A DNA stretch of 64,000 nucleotides from Enterobacter sp. 638 (GCF_000016325.1 NC_009436.1:3658001-3722000), one strand, 5' to 3'. Positions 1-9,490 are shown, numbered from the stretch's first letter. Translations and numbers: made by a program. The notes: generated by a model not told the origin, from the letters alone.

Positions 1-294
1 GTTCCTTATTGTCTGGCGCGCATTCCGCAGGGCGGCGAAACCCGTGGTAATCTGGCGGCAGGTGGCCGTGGAGAACCGCGCCCGTTGACCGATAGCGACT
101 GGGAAATCGCCCGCCGCGTCGGCCCAATGCTGAAGGCCAAAGGACTGATTTTCGTCGGTCTGGACATCATTGGCGATCGCCTGACGGAAGTGAACGTCAC
201 CAGCCCAACCTGTATCCGCGAAATCGAGGCTGAGTTCCCGGTGTCCATTACCGGCATGCTGATGGACGCGATTGAAAAACGTCTGAAGCAGTAA
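1..294 (+). CDS. gshB: Glutathione synthetase, C-terminal part
   Basis: The window opens inside this gene. The frame runs from base 1 to a TAA at 292-294 and gives the last 97 residues. GshB ligates glycine to gamma-glutamylcysteine using ATP to make glutathione in the cytoplasm. The visible part has the glycine-rich end of the ATP-grasp fold ([20 protein letters not shown]) and the [14 protein letters not shown] segment, which supplies metal- and substrate-binding residues in GshB. The order gshB-yqgE-ruvX is that of E. coli. The gene is cut by the window edge and is not truncated in the genome as far as can be seen. Confidence 0.95.
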   Translation, partial: VPYCLARIPQGGETRGNLAAGGRGEPRPLTDSDWEIARRVGPMLKAKGLIFVGLDIIGDRLTEVNVTSPTCIREIEAEFPVSITGMLMDAIEKRLKQ

Positions 295-431
295 CCCGCC
301 ACTCCCCTTATCCGCTTCACCCTCCCTTTCGCGCCAAGGCGATACAGGGTGAAGTGTCTAGTGACAGCGCTTTTAATTGTCTCCATACTGAGCGCTGTTG
401 CTTTTTAAACCAGGAAACAGAACCTCTGACA

Positions 432-992
432 ATGAATTTACAGCATCACTTTCTTATTGCCATGCCTGCTCTCCAGGACCCGATTTTTCGTCGTTCCGTG
501 GTTTATATCTGCGAATACAGTGAAGACGGCGCGATGGGGATTATTATCAATAAACCGCTCGAAAACCTGCAAATCGAAGGCATTCTGGAAAAACTCAAGA
601 TCACGTCTGAAGAGCGCGCGCCTGAGATCCGTCTGGATAAACCGGTGATGTTAGGCGGCCCGCTGGCAGAAGATCGTGGCTTTATCCTGCATACCCCTCC
701 GGGGTTTTCTTCCAGCATTCGCGTTTCCGACAACACGGTGATCACCACCTCACGCGATGTCCTGGAAACATTAGGCACGCACAATCAGCCTTCCGAAGTG
801 CTGGTAGCGCTGGGCTATTCCTCATGGGAGAAAGGCCAGCTGGAACAAGAAATTCTTGATAATGCATGGCTGACGGCCCCGGCGGATCTGAACATTCTGT
901 TTAAAACCCCCATTGCCGATCGCTGGCGCGATGCCGCGAAACTGATTGGGATCGACATTCAAACCATGCCTGGTGTGGCAGGACACGCATAA
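432..992 (+). CDS. yqgE: YqgE/AlgH family protein
   Basis: A 187-residue protein of the UPF0301 (YqgE/AlgH) family, the same length as E. coli YqgE. Its role is not defined; the E. coli gene is simply linked to ruvX. I chose the ATG at 432 because [12 protein letters not shown] is the conserved N terminus; an upstream in-frame start at 354 would add 26 residues unlike the family. Conserved segments are [14 protein letters not shown] and [16 protein letters not shown]. The stop overlaps the ruvX start (TAATG), which indicates translational coupling. An inverted repeat (315-323 with 346-354) lies between gshB and this gene. Confidence 0.95.
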   Translation: MNLQHHFLIAMPALQDPIFRRSVVYICEYSEDGAMGIIINKPLENLQIEGILEKLKITSEERAPEIRLDKPVMLGGPLAEDRGFILHTPPGFSSSIRVSDNTVITTSRDVLETLGTHNQPSEVLVALGYSSWEKGQLEQEILDNAWLTAPADLNILFKTPIADRWRDAAKLIGIDIQTMPGVAGHA

Positions 993-1408
993 TGAGCGGA
1001 ACGCTTCTGGCTTTTGATTTTGGAACGAAAAGTATTGGCGTGGCGATTGGTCAACGCATCACCGGAACCGCGCGTCCACTTACGGCAATTAAAGCGCAGG
1101 ACGGAACACCGGACTGGACGCTGATTGAGCGCCTGCTCAAAGAGTGGCAACCCGAAGCCGTGATCGTAGGATTACCGCTAAATATGGATGGCACCGAGCA
1201 ACCGCTGACGGCACGAGCACGTAAGTTTGCCAATAAGATCCATGGCCGCTTTGGTGCTGTCGTTAAGCTGCACGATGAACGCCTTAGCACTGTTGAAGCC
1301 CGTGCAGGTCTGTTTGAACATGGCGGTTTCCGTGCACTTAACAAAGGCAGCGTTGACTCCGCCTCGGCTGTGATCATCCTCGAAAGTTTCTTCGAACAGG
1401 GTTTTTAA
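992..1408 (+). CDS. ruvX: RuvX/YqgF, Holliday-junction resolvase-like nuclease
   Basis: A 138-residue RNase H-fold protein of the YqgF family. The E. coli member is essential and acts in 16S rRNA 5' end processing and as a putative Holliday-junction resolvase. Visible motifs are the N-terminal [13 protein letters not shown] strand with its catalytic Asp, [21 protein letters not shown] with an acidic residue, and C-terminal [13 protein letters not shown] with the third acidic residue. Full family length. It starts on the last base of the yqgE stop codon and is followed by a hairpin with a modest T-rich tail. Confidence 0.95.
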   Translation: MSGTLLAFDFGTKSIGVAIGQRITGTARPLTAIKAQDGTPDWTLIERLLKEWQPEAVIVGLPLNMDGTEQPLTARARKFANKIHGRFGAVVKLHDERLSTVEARAGLFEHGGFRALNKGSVDSASAVIILESFFEQGF

Positions 1409-1418
1409 CCCCGTCCTA

Positions 1419-1452
1419 TTTGCCCGCGCTGCCGGGCAAAATCTTCTTATCT
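1419..1452 (+). terminator. Probable terminator after ruvX
   Basis: An 8-bp stem TTTGCCCG (1419-1426) pairs with CGGGCAAA (1433-1440) across a 6-nt loop. The T-rich tail (ATCTTCTTATCT) is weak. It lies just after the ruvX stop and before the convergent IclR-type gene. Confidence 0.5.
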
Positions 1453-1526
1453 CTCGATCCCGTTCACATTTCATCCTACTGCTTTTTGCATTATCAGAAG
1501 TGTTTCTATAAAAGAAACATATGCGA

Positions 1527-2231
1527 TTATGATTTTTCCAGCAGCCTGGCATTGAGTGAGGAGAGTTCACCGAGACGCGCCTGGACTGTGTCGTCATCGG
1601 GGTGCCACATGCCCGCAAAAGCAAGTGCGGCCTGATGAACACCGACTGGCTGCGCGATAGACACTTCACCGTCGTCATGCCGCCAGATGACATGTCCGCG
1701 CTCACGCTGTTGCGCAATATGCGGCGCGAGATGAACCCACTGTGTCGCCGTGAAGCGTGACATCAGCTGTTCATCGCTTTCAGCGGCCAGCAGTGACATG
1801 CCGATAACGGATTGCCACGCAGGGAGCATGTGAAAACCGGCCAGCGCCTGGCTGGTCGGGCTACCGGGAACGGAGTGCCAGATGTAAATCACCTGGTCTT
1901 CCCATAAAACGCCTAGGGCGACGACGATATCGCGCGGCGCGAGGCGCTCCAGCATTGGCAATGCGCGGGAAAAAAGCTCGGAACCACGAATGGCTTGTGC
2001 AGCCAGAGCGTGGATCCCAGGCCCTGGCAGATAACGGCGCTGATCGTCCTGCATCGTCAGGCCGATAGACGCCATGGTCATCAGCAAACGGTTTACGCGC
2101 GTGGTATTGATGCCCATCAGGCGCGAGAGTTCGCGGCACCCGATCGCACGGTCGCTGGAAACCAGATATTGCAAACAGCGAATGCCGTCGATCAAGCTTT
2201 GATTCGGTTGTGATGACATAGCAACGCTCAT
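1527..2231 (-). CDS. IclR-family transcriptional regulator
   Basis: A regulator of about 234 residues with an N-terminal winged helix-turn-helix (IGCRELSRLMGINTTRVNRLL) and an IclR-type effector domain from about residue 80. The frame remains open to an ATG at 2288, but that start would overlap the divergent gene; the ATG at 2231 (MSVAMSSQ) leaves a 55-bp divergent promoter region. A perfect TTCTT-TT-AAGAA palindrome spans 2231-2242 and could be an operator. The divergent arrangement with the FAD oxidoreductase implies control of that gene (inference). The effector is unknown. A start at 2219 is also possible. Confidence 0.85.
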   Translation of the reverse strand: MSVAMSSQPNQSLIDGIRCLQYLVSSDRAIGCRELSRLMGINTTRVNRLLMTMASIGLTMQDDQRRYLPGPGIHALAAQAIRGSELFSRALPMLERLAPRDIVVALGVLWEDQVIYIWHSVPGSPTSQALAGFHMLPAWQSVIGMSLLAAESDEQLMSRFTATQWVHLAPHIAQQRERGHVIWRHDDGEVSIAQPVGVHQAALAFAGMWHPDDDTVQARLGELSSLNARLLEKS

Positions 2232-2286
2232 TCTTTTAAGAAGTGTATGACTCGATTCTACCGCCAGTTCAAAAGGATACAAGGTC

Positions 2287-4545
2287 ATGAAAATCTATCC
2301 CCCAAATGATGCCAGAACCTTTCCCGTCTCGGAGCTTGAAGCCGATCTGCTGGTCGCAGGCGGTGGACTTGCCGGATTGTGTGCGGCCCTGGCGGCGGCG
2401 CGCGATGGCCTGAATGTCGTCCTGATTCAGGACCGGCCTGTACTGGGGGGAAATGCCTCCAGCGAAGTCCGCCTCTGGGCTAACGGCGCGACGTCGCACA
2501 TGGGCAATAACAATCGTTGGGCACGCGAGGGTGGCATCATGGGGGAGATCCTTGAGGAGAATCTGTGGCGCAATAAAGAGGGGAATCCGGTTATGTTCGA
2601 CCTGGTTCTGCTTGATCTTGCGAACAGCCAGCCAGGGCTGACGCTGCTGCTGAACACAGCCGTTTATGATGTTGAGAAAACCGGCTCGCGCATCACTGCC
2701 GTCAGCGCATTTAACGCCATCAACGAAACCTTTTATACGGTGCGTGCCGCGCAGTTTTGCGATGCGACGGGCGACGGGGTACTCGGTTTTCTGGCTGGGG
2801 CGGAGTATCGCGAAGGGGCAGAAGAGATTGATGAACTGGACGAGAAAATGGCTCCCGGCGATCACTTCGGGCATAAGCTTGGCCACTCCATCTATTTCTA
2901 CACCAAACGTACCGCCGAGCCGGTTAACTTTGTCGCTCCCTCGTTTGCGCTCAAAGACATCACAGAAATCCCCCGCTATAAACGTTTGACCTCGACGCTT
3001 AACGGCTGCGATCTGTGGTGGCTGGAATGGGGAGGACGTCTTGATACCGTCCACCAAAGTGAGGAGATCAAATGGGAGTTGTGGAAAATCGTCTGGGGCG
3101 TCTGGGACTATATTAAAAACTCCGGCGAATTCCCGGATGCAGCAAACCTGACGATTGAGTGGGTTGGCGCCATTCCCGGAAAACGCGAAAGCCGCCGCTT
3201 TATTGGCGATCATATTCTTTGCCAGCAGGACATCATTGAGCAACGCGATCACTACGACGCGGTTGCGTACGGTGGCTGGTCGATTGATCTGCACCCGGCG
3301 GACGGTGTTTACAGTACCCACGATGGCTGCCGACAGTTTCACAGCAAAGGCACTTACACCATCCCGTTCCGCTCGCTCTACAGCCGCTCGTTGGACAATC
3401 TGTTCCTGACAGGCAGGCTGATTTCGGCTTCACACGTCGCTTTCGGCAGCGCCCGTGTGATGTGTACCTGCGGGCTGCTCGGTGAAGTCGTTGGGCGTGC
3501 CGCAGCGCTGTGCCATACGCATCACCTGACGCCCCAGACGCTGGCTCACCGCGATCGCATCCGTGACCTTCAGCAGCATTTGCAGCAAACCGGCTGTTAC
3601 ATCCCGCGCCAGTGGCTGGACAACCCCGCGCTCGGCGCGACGGTTTCGACCAGTAGTGAGTACGTGCTGACCTCGCTTGAACCGAACGGCGAATGGTTGT
3701 CGCTTGAGGCGCGGATGGCGATTCTGATGCCCGTTAAACGCGGCGAGACGCTGCCTGCCATGACGTTTCGTCTGCGTTGCAGCATGCCACAGCAGCTCAC
3801 GATTTCGCTGTTGGGTAGTGAAAAAGCAGGCAACTTCACGCCTGAATGCCATTACGACGAAACGACAATCGACGTCCATGGCGAACAGAAATACCGCTGC
3901 AAATTTGACTGGACCAGCGATCGCGATCGGTACGTTTTTGTCGTCTTCGATGCCTGCAACGAGATTGACATTGCGCTTACCGAAACCCGATTGCCCGGCC
4001 TGATGACCGTGTTTAACAGCCTGAATAAACGCGTGGCAAAACATACGCGTCAGGTCTCTGATGGTGATTACGGCGTGGAGGAGTTTGATTTCTGGCTGCC
4101 GCGCCGCCATCCGCACCAAGTCTTCCCGGCAATGCAGCTGGATGCGCCGCTTCACTGCTACGCGCCTGATAACCTGCTTAATGGCCGTCTGCGCCCTGAG
4201 CAGCAAACCAACGCGTGGATCCCTGCCGACCATGACCCTACCCCACAGGTCGTCTGGAGATGGGAAACACCACAACGTATCCAGTCTCTGACGCTTATCC
4301 AGGATAACGACTTCGATAATGCGATGGAGACAGTGCAGATGGGACATCATCAGGCCATCACCCCGCACTGTATTACTCACTATCGGCTGTGGGCTGACGG
4401 CAATCTGATTGCCGACGTTGAACAGAATCATCACGCCGTCTGTGAACATCGCTTTGTCACCCCTTTCCACACGAAAACGATCGCACTGGAGATCCTTGGC
4501 ACTGCGGGAGCGCGCCCTGCCGTATATGCACTCAACGTGCGCTAG
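2287..4545 (+). CDS. FAD-dependent oxidoreductase with C-terminal beta-rich extension
   Basis: A 752-residue protein. The N terminus has a dinucleotide-binding motif (LLVAGGGLAGLCAALAAARDG) followed by VLGGNASSEVRLW, typical of the FAD_oxidored family (PF12831-like). The flavin domain continues to about residue 450, with a second FAD-contact region near DNLFLTGRLISASHVAFGS. Residues 460-752 look beta-rich; the last ~130 resemble a discoidin-type fold (inference). There is no signal peptide. The substrate is unknown; relatives are often found near carbohydrate catabolic genes. It is divergent from the IclR-type gene and overlaps the yggR stop by 4 bp, so it is a single-gene insertion between ruvX and yggR relative to E. 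coli. Confidence 0.8.
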   Translation: MKIYPPNDARTFPVSELEADLLVAGGGLAGLCAALAAARDGLNVVLIQDRPVLGGNASSEVRLWANGATSHMGNNNRWAREGGIMGEILEENLWRNKEGNPVMFDLVLLDLANSQPGLTLLLNTAVYDVEKTGSRITAVSAFNAINETFYTVRAAQFCDATGDGVLGFLAGAEYREGAEEIDELDEKMAPGDHFGHKLGHSIYFYTKRTAEPVNFVAPSFALKDITEIPRYKRLTSTLNGCDLWWLEWGGRLDTVHQSEEIKWELWKIVWGVWDYIKNSGEFPDAANLTIEWVGAIPGKRESRRFIGDHILCQQDIIEQRDHYDAVAYGGWSIDLHPADGVYSTHDGCRQFHSKGTYTIPFRSLYSRSLDNLFLTGRLISASHVAFGSARVMCTCGLLGEVVGRAAALCHTHHLTPQTLAHRDRIRDLQQHLQQTGCYIPRQWLDNPALGATVSTSSEYVLTSLEPNGEWLSLEARMAILMPVKRGETLPAMTFRLRCSMPQQLTISLLGSEKAGNFTPECHYDETTIDVHGEQKYRCKFDWTSDRDRYVFVVFDACNEIDIALTETRLPGLMTVFNSLNKRVAKHTRQVSDGDYGVEEFDFWLPRRHPHQVFPAMQLDAPLHCYAPDNLLNGRLRPEQQTNAWIPADHDPTPQVVWRWETPQRIQSLTLIQDNDFDNAMETVQMGHHQAITPHCITHYRLWADGNLIADVEQNHHAVCEHRFVTPFHTKTIALEILGTAGARPAVYALNVR

Positions 4546-5522
4546 AGCCGTCCCTGCGCCTTGCGTTCGGCAAGGCTTTGGTCAAAGTTTTGCATCCCTG
4601 CCTGCTGCCCGGTTTGAATGATGCCGGGCAGTTGCCAGGTTTTCCCCTCGCGGATGAGATTCGCTGATGCTGGCGTGTTCACCAGCATTTCGAAAAGCGC
4701 CACTCGCCCGCCCTGCGCGTCACGCTCAAGCTTTTGCGCCAGTACCGCGCGCAGGCTCCCCGCCAGCTGGTTTCGTACCGGATCTTTTTCTTCGGCAGGA
4801 AACGTATCCACCAGCCTTTCGATGGCCTGAGACGCACCTCGGGTATGCAGCGTCGCCAACACCAGATGCCCGGTTTCTGCGGCCGTGAGCGCCAGGCGGA
4901 TCGTTTCGCTGTCCCGCAACTCCCCAAGCAAAATGACGTCGGGATCTTCACGTAATGCCGCACGTAACGCCTGCGAAAAGGATGGGCAGTGCAGGCCAAT
5001 CTCTCGCTGTTGAATCAGACAGCGATTGCTTTGATAAATAAATTCCACCGGATCTTCAAGGGTCAGAATATGCCCGTCAGAATGGCAATTGAGATGATCC
5101 ACCATGGCCGCCAACGTGGTGGATTTTCCGCTGCCCGTGGCGCCCGTGACCAGAATCAAGCCGTTGTCACTGGAGAGCAGATCGGGGATCGCTTTAGGCG
5201 CCGTAAGCTCTGACAGCTTTGGACAGGTAACGGGCAACAATCTGAGCGTTATCGAAACGCCGTGGATATGGTTAAACGCGCTGGCGCGCAATCGTTGCCC
5301 GCTGCTCATCGATACGGCGAAATCTACCTGCCCATTCGCGCGCCAGGCTCCCTGCTGCTCGTCGTTGAGCCAGGTTTTCAAAAGCTGCTCAACATCCGGG
5401 ACGGGAAAAGGCGCAGATTCAAGATGACCCAAACGACGCCAGCGCGGTGGTGAATTGCTGCACAGGTGTAGATCCGAGACGTTATGCTTTACACTAAGGC
5501 CCACCATTTCTTCCATATCCAT
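4542..5522 (-). CDS. yggR: PilT-like secretion/retraction ATPase YggR
   Basis: A 326-residue type II/IV secretion ATPase of the PilT/GspE superfamily, the same length as E. coli YggR. Visible are the Walker A GATGSGKSTT, the Asp box ILTLEDPVE, Walker B DPDVILLGELRD and the His box AAETGHLVLATLHT. The start MDMEEM at 5522 matches the family; the frame is open further upstream to 5567. No pilin or pilus assembly gene lies nearby, as in E. coli, so its partner is unknown. Only 17 bp separate its start from the divergent yggS start, so the promoters must lie within or overlap the two genes. Confidence 0.93.
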   Translation of the reverse strand: MDMEEMVGLSVKHNVSDLHLCSNSPPRWRRLGHLESAPFPVPDVEQLLKTWLNDEQQGAWRANGQVDFAVSMSSGQRLRASAFNHIHGVSITLRLLPVTCPKLSELTAPKAIPDLLSSDNGLILVTGATGSGKSTTLAAMVDHLNCHSDGHILTLEDPVEFIYQSNRCLIQQREIGLHCPSFSQALRAALREDPDVILLGELRDSETIRLALTAAETGHLVLATLHTRGASQAIERLVDTFPAEEKDPVRNQLAGSLRAVLAQKLERDAQGGRVALFEMLVNTPASANLIREGKTWQLPGIIQTGQQAGMQNFDQSLAERKAQGRL

Positions 5523-5539
5523 ACGACACTCCCCGGAAA

Positions 5540-6241
5540 ATGAACGACATTGCGCATAACCTGGCACAGGTCAGGGAAAAAATCTCAGCTGCAGCAACAC
5601 GTTGCGGCCGTGCTTCAGAAGATGTTTCGCTGCTTGCAGTCAGTAAAACCAAACCTGCGAGCGCCATCGCAGAAGCTATTGCCGCAGGGCAACGTGAGTT
5701 TGGTGAAAACTACGTTCAGGAGGGTGTGGACAAAATTCGTCATTTCCAGGAAACAGGAATGATGGGTCTACAATGGCACTTTATTGGTCCGTTGCAGTCG
5801 AATAAAAGTCGTCTGGTGGCCGAGCATTTTGACTGGTGCCATACCGTCGATCGTCTGCGCATTGCCACGCGTTTGAACGAGCAACGCCCTGCGGACAAAG
5901 CGCCACTGAACGTATTGATTCAAATAAATATTAGTGACGAAAACAGTAAGTCAGGCATTGCGCTTGCTGAGCTTGACGCGCTGGCCGCTCAGGTGGCGGA
6001 ACTCCCCGGTCTTCGTCTGCGTGGACTGATGGCGATCCCCGCCCCAAAAACAGAGTATGAAAGGCAGTTTGCCGTGGCACAGCAAATGGCTGTAGCATTT
6101 GAAGCGCTTAAAGCACGCTACGTAACCGTAGACACGCTTTCACTGGGCATGTCGGACGATATGGAAGCCGCAATCGCGGCAGGCAGCACGATGGTGCGCA
6201 TCGGCACAGCAATTTTCGGTGCGCGCGATTACACCCAATAA
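5540..6241 (+). CDS. yggS: YggS, pyridoxal-phosphate homeostasis protein
   Basis: A 233-residue PLP-binding protein of the PLPBP (YBL036C/PROSC) family, a single TIM-barrel like the N-terminal domain of alanine racemase. It controls free PLP levels and amino-acid pools in the cytoplasm. The PLP Lys is K36 in LLAVSKTKP. The phosphate-binding end is conserved as LSLGMSDDMEAAI and GSTMVRIGTAIFG. It starts the rightward operon yggS-yggT-yggU-rdgB-hemW. Confidence 0.96.
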   Translation: MNDIAHNLAQVREKISAAATRCGRASEDVSLLAVSKTKPASAIAEAIAAGQREFGENYVQEGVDKIRHFQETGMMGLQWHFIGPLQSNKSRLVAEHFDWCHTVDRLRIATRLNEQRPADKAPLNVLIQINISDENSKSGIALAELDALAAQVAELPGLRLRGLMAIPAPKTEYERQFAVAQQMAVAFEALKARYVTVDTLSLGMSDDMEAAIAAGSTMVRIGTAIFGARDYTQ

Positions 6242-6262
6242 TAAGGAAACCTGAGGAACGCC

Positions 6263-6829
6263 ATGAAGACGTTGACTTTCCTGCTCTCAACGGTCATTGA
6301 ACTGTACACGATGGCGCTGCTGTTACGCGTCTGGATGCAGTGGGCCCGTTGTGATTTTTACAATCCATTTTCGCAGTTTGTCGTGAAAATTACGCAACCT
6401 GTCATTGGCCCGCTGCGCCGTATTATCCCACCGATGGGGCCGATTGATAGCGCCTCCATGCTGGTGGCGTTTATTCTCAGCATTATCAAAGCCATTGTGT
6501 TGTTTATGGTGATCACCTTCCAGCCAATCATCTGGATTGCCGCGGTGCTCATTCTGCTGAAAACCATTGGCCTGCTGATCTTCTGGGTGCTGCTGGTGAT
6601 GGCCGTCATGAGCTGGGTAAGCCGAGGTCGCAGCCCGGTTGAATACGCGATGATTCAGTTGACCGAGCCGTTGCTGCGTCCGATCCGTAATTTACTGCCT
6701 TCTATGGGCGGTATTGATTTTTCGCCGATGATCCTGGTGCTGCTGCTGTATGTGCTGAACATGGGTATCGCTGAGCTGTTACAGTCAACAGGCAACATGC
6801 TGCTGCCGGGGCTGTGGATGGCGCTATGA
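6263..6829 (+). CDS. yggT: YggT family integral membrane protein
   Basis: A 188-residue inner-membrane protein with two copies of the YGGT domain (PF02325), each a pair of hydrophobic helices followed by a P-x-R-x-(I/L)-P motif: [16 protein letters not shown] near residue 50 and [16 protein letters not shown] near residue 137. It begins 21 bp after yggS, and its stop overlaps the yggU start (ATGA). Members are linked to osmotic stress and, in organelles, to membrane protein assembly; the enterobacterial role is not settled. Confidence 0.93.
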   Translation: MKTLTFLLSTVIELYTMALLLRVWMQWARCDFYNPFSQFVVKITQPVIGPLRRIIPPMGPIDSASMLVAFILSIIKAIVLFMVITFQPIIWIAAVLILLKTIGLLIFWVLLVMAVMSWVSRGRSPVEYAMIQLTEPLLRPIRNLLPSMGGIDFSPMILVLLLYVLNMGIAELLQSTGNMLLPGLWMAL

Positions 6830-7116
6830 GTGCCGTGAGCACGTGCGCCGATGGGCTGGTTTTACGGCTGTACATTCAGCCTAAAGCCAGCCGTGACAGC
6901 ATTGTTGGATTACATGGCGACGAGTTAAAAGTCGCCATTACCGCCCCACCCGTTGACGGCCAGGCTAACGCGCATTTGACCAAATATCTGGCTAAACAGT
7001 TTCGCGTCGCCAAAAGTCAGGTCATTATTGAAAAGGGTGAGCTGGGGCGTCATAAACAGGTAAAAATCCTTAATCCGCAAAACATCCCGACGGAAGTCGC
7101 GGCACTGACAGAGTAG
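6826..7116 (+). CDS. yggU: YggU, DUF167 family protein
   Basis: A 96-residue protein of the UPF0235/DUF167 family with the conserved core [29 protein letters not shown] and [10 protein letters not shown]. The start at 6826 (MSAVST) matches E. coli YggU and overlaps the yggT stop by 4 bp; an upstream ATG at 6814 is in frame but lies inside yggT. Function unknown. Confidence 0.93.
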   Translation: MSAVSTCADGLVLRLYIQPKASRDSIVGLHGDELKVAITAPPVDGQANAHLTKYLAKQFRVAKSQVIIEKGELGRHKQVKILNPQNIPTEVAALTE

Positions 7117-7124
7117 GAAATACC

Positions 7125-7718
7125 ATGCAGAAAGTTGTTCTCGCTACCGGTAACGCCGGTAAAGTGCGCGAGCTGGCCTCGCTATTAAATGATTTTGGCC
7201 TGGACGTCGTGGCACAAACGGAATTGGGCGTGGATTCAGCGGAAGAGACCGGTCTGACCTTTATCGAAAATGCGATTCTGAAAGCGCGTCATGCCGCGCA
7301 GGTCACCGGCCTGCCCGCTATCGCCGATGATTCAGGTCTGGCGGTTGATTCGCTGGGAGGCGCGCCGGGCATTTATTCCGCACGTTATTCCGGCGTTGAC
7401 GCAACTGACCAGCAGAATCTGCAAAAGCTACTCGAAACGCTAAAAGACGTGCCGGATGCGCAGCGTCAGGCGCAGTTCCACTGTGTGCTGGTCTATATGC
7501 GTCATGCCGAAGATCCAACCCCGATTGTCTGCCACGGAAGCTGGCCAGGCGTGATTGCGCGCGAATCAGCAGGCAACGGCGGCTTTGGCTACGACCCGAT
7601 TTTCTTTGTCCCGTCTGAGGGCAAAACCGCGGCAGAACTGACCCGCGAAGAAAAAAGTGCGATTTCCCACCGGGGTCGCGCGTTAAAACTGTTACTGGAA
7701 GCATTACGTAATGGCTAA
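7125..7718 (+). CDS. rdgB: XTP/dITP diphosphatase RdgB
   Basis: A 197-residue HAM1/ITPase-family enzyme that hydrolyses dITP, XTP and ITP to monophosphates, keeping deaminated purines out of DNA and RNA. Motifs are the N-terminal [15 protein letters not shown], the [16 protein letters not shown] metal site, the GFGYDPIFF pocket and the C-terminal [10 protein letters not shown]. Length equals E. coli RdgB. The last 8 bp overlap the hemW start. Confidence 0.97.
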   Translation: MQKVVLATGNAGKVRELASLLNDFGLDVVAQTELGVDSAEETGLTFIENAILKARHAAQVTGLPAIADDSGLAVDSLGGAPGIYSARYSGVDATDQQNLQKLLETLKDVPDAQRQAQFHCVLVYMRHAEDPTPIVCHGSWPGVIARESAGNGGFGYDPIFFVPSEGKTAAELTREEKSAISHRGRALKLLLEALRNG

Positions 7719-8853
7719 TTTGCCACCTCTGAGTCTGTATATTCACATTCCCTGGTGCGTGCAGAAATGCCCGTACTGCGATTTCAATTCGCACGCGCTG
7801 AAAGGTGAAGTGCCGCATGATGACTACGTTCAGCATCTGTTAAGCGATCTGGATGCCGACGTATCTTACGCACAGGGACGTGAAGTTAAGACCATTTTCA
7901 TTGGTGGCGGTACGCCGAGCCTGCTTTCTGGCCCAGCCATGCAGACGCTGCTGGACGGCGTGCGTGCGCGTCTGAATCTGGCGGCCGATGCAGAAATTAC
8001 CATGGAAGCGAATCCGGGCACCGTTGAGGCCGATCGTTTTGTCGATTATCAGCGTGCCGGGGTGAACCGCATTTCTATTGGTGTGCAGAGTTTTAGCGAG
8101 CCAAAACTTAAACGTCTGGGCCGCATTCACGGTTCGGCAGAGGCCAAGCGAGCTGCGCATCTGGCGACCGGTCTGGGGCTGCGGAGCTTTAACCTTGATT
8201 TGATGCACGGTCTGCCGGATCAGTCGCTGGAAGAGGCGCTTGACGATTTGCGCCAGGCGATTGAACTCAATCCGCCGCATCTCTCCTGGTATCAGCTGAC
8301 CATCGAGCCTAATACGCTGTTTGGCTCACGTCCGCCGAAATTACCGGATGACGATGCGCTGTGGGATATTTTTGAGCAAGGGCATCAGATGCTGACAGCG
8401 GCGGGATATCAGCAGTACGAAACTTCAGCCTACGCAAAGCCGGGTTATCAGTGCCAGCACAATCTCAACTACTGGCGCTTTGGTGACTATCTGGGGATTG
8501 GCTGTGGCGCACACGGCAAAGTCACCTTCCCGGACGGACGCATTTTGCGCACCGCCAAAACGCGTCATCCGCGCGGATACATGGAAGGCCGTTACCTTGA
8601 GCGCCAGCATGATGTGGAAGTGGAAGACAAACCGTTTGAGTTCTTTATGAACCGTTTCCGGTTGCTGGAACCCGCGCCGCGAGCAGAATTTGCGCGTTAC
8701 ACGGGGCTGTCTGAGTCTGTTATTCGCCCGCAAATTAACGAAGCGCTGGCACAAGGTTATCTCACTGAGTGTGATGCGTTCTGGCAAATCACCGAGCACG
8801 GAAAACTGTTCTTAAACTCCCTTCTTGAGCTGTTCCTCGCCGACGAGTCCTGA
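7711..8853 (+). CDS. hemW: HemW, heme chaperone of the radical-SAM family
   Basis: A 380-residue radical-SAM protein. The cluster motif is CVQKCPYC (CxxxCxxC) near residue 17, followed by the SAM motif [12 protein letters not shown] and the HemN_C region. HemW inserts heme into respiratory enzymes and differs from true oxygen-independent coproporphyrinogen oxidase HemN by lacking HemN's extra N-terminal region. It overlaps rdgB by 8 bp and ends the operon. Confidence 0.95.
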   Translation: MANLPPLSLYIHIPWCVQKCPYCDFNSHALKGEVPHDDYVQHLLSDLDADVSYAQGREVKTIFIGGGTPSLLSGPAMQTLLDGVRARLNLAADAEITMEANPGTVEADRFVDYQRAGVNRISIGVQSFSEPKLKRLGRIHGSAEAKRAAHLATGLGLRSFNLDLMHGLPDQSLEEALDDLRQAIELNPPHLSWYQLTIEPNTLFGSRPPKLPDDDALWDIFEQGHQMLTAAGYQQYETSAYAKPGYQCQHNLNYWRFGDYLGIGCGAHGKVTFPDGRILRTAKTRHPRGYMEGRYLERQHDVEVEDKPFEFFMNRFRLLEPAPRAEFARYTGLSESVIRPQINEALAQGYLTECDAFWQITEHGKLFLNSLLELFLADES

Positions 8854-8916
8854 AGACAGATTCAGGATTTTGCATCCCGCTCTGCTGGCTGACCAAAAGG
8901 CTGGCAGAGTGTGGGA

Positions 8917-9256
8917 ATGGAAAAATCAAAACAACTCCGAATTGAAATGACACCCGAAGAATTAAGGCTCTGGTATTTACTCAGAGGACGCCGCTTCTTT
9001 GGCTATAAGTTTCGCCGCCAGATGCCGATTGGGGCGTATATCGTGGATTTCGCCTGTTTTAAGGCGAGCCTGATAGTGGAGCTGGATGGGGGGTCAGCAT
9101 CAGGACGACGTTGAGTATGATCAACGCAGATCGGCATTTTTGAATGACAATGGCTGGAAAGGGATTCGGTTCTGGAATAACGAGTTCAGATCGAATGAAG
9201 AGGAAGTGCTGAGGGTTATTCTTGAACACCTTCAATGCCTGATGCCCTCACCCTAA
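8917..9256 (+). pseudogene. DUF559 endonuclease-like gene with a +1 frameshift in a G tract
   Basis: Reading from the ATG at 8917 gives MEKSKQLRIEMTPEELRLW and then GYKFRRQMPIGAYIVDFACF and VELDGG, the core of the DUF559 family (Vsr-like fold, as in E. coli YcjD). At a run of six G (9088-9093) the frame breaks and stops at 9114. Dropping one G restores HQDDVEYDQRRSAFLNDNG and a C terminus ending at TAA 9254-9256, about 112 residues in all, the usual family size. So this is a single-base insertion in a homopolymer: a pseudogene, a phase-variable tract or a sequencing error. The last codons run into the palindromic repeat that follows. Confidence 0.8.
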
Positions 9257-9490
9257 CCCTCTCCCACAGGGAGAGGGAACTCTTTCGTCACCGCTTTTGC
9301 CTGGAACAGGGAACGTATTCGCCCTCTCTTCCGTGTAGAACGAGAACGTTTTCTCCCTCTCTTCCATGCAGAACCAGAATCTTTTCTCCCTACCTTACAT
9401 GCATAACCAGAACCTTTTCTCCCTCTCTTCCGTGTAGAGCAAGAACGTTTTCTCCCTCTCCCTTGGGGAGAGGGCCGGGGTGAGGGGCCC
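9241..9490. repeat. Palindromic repeat cluster with internal tandem units
   Basis: The block is bounded by two inverted-repeat elements: CCCTCTCCC-aca-GGGAGAGGG at 9257-9277 and CCCTCTCCCTTGGGGAGAGGG ending near 9474. Between them lie four degenerate units of roughly 33-36 bp, each with TTTTCTCCCTCTCTTCC followed by a GTAGAACGAGAAC-like segment. The same core occurs at 13.96-14.11, 15.57-15.60, 25.6-25.99 and 59.27-59.30 kb, always in the spacer beside a gene end. This is a REP/BIME-like dispersed element family. The open frame across it (a repeated TFSPSLPCR peptide) is not a gene. Confidence 0.85.

Noticed and set aside
2269..3342. 357-codon open frame on the minus strand
   Set aside because: It lies wholly inside the FAD oxidoreductase gene, shows no family motif and is a GC-driven shadow frame.
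3430..4470. 346-codon open frame on the minus strand
   Set aside because: Also antisense to the FAD oxidoreductase gene, with composition typical of a reverse-frame shadow.
9235..9483. Open frame encoding a repeated TFSPSLPCR peptide
   Set aside because: It is a translation of tandem palindromic repeats; no ribosome site, and the repeats occur in other frames elsewhere.
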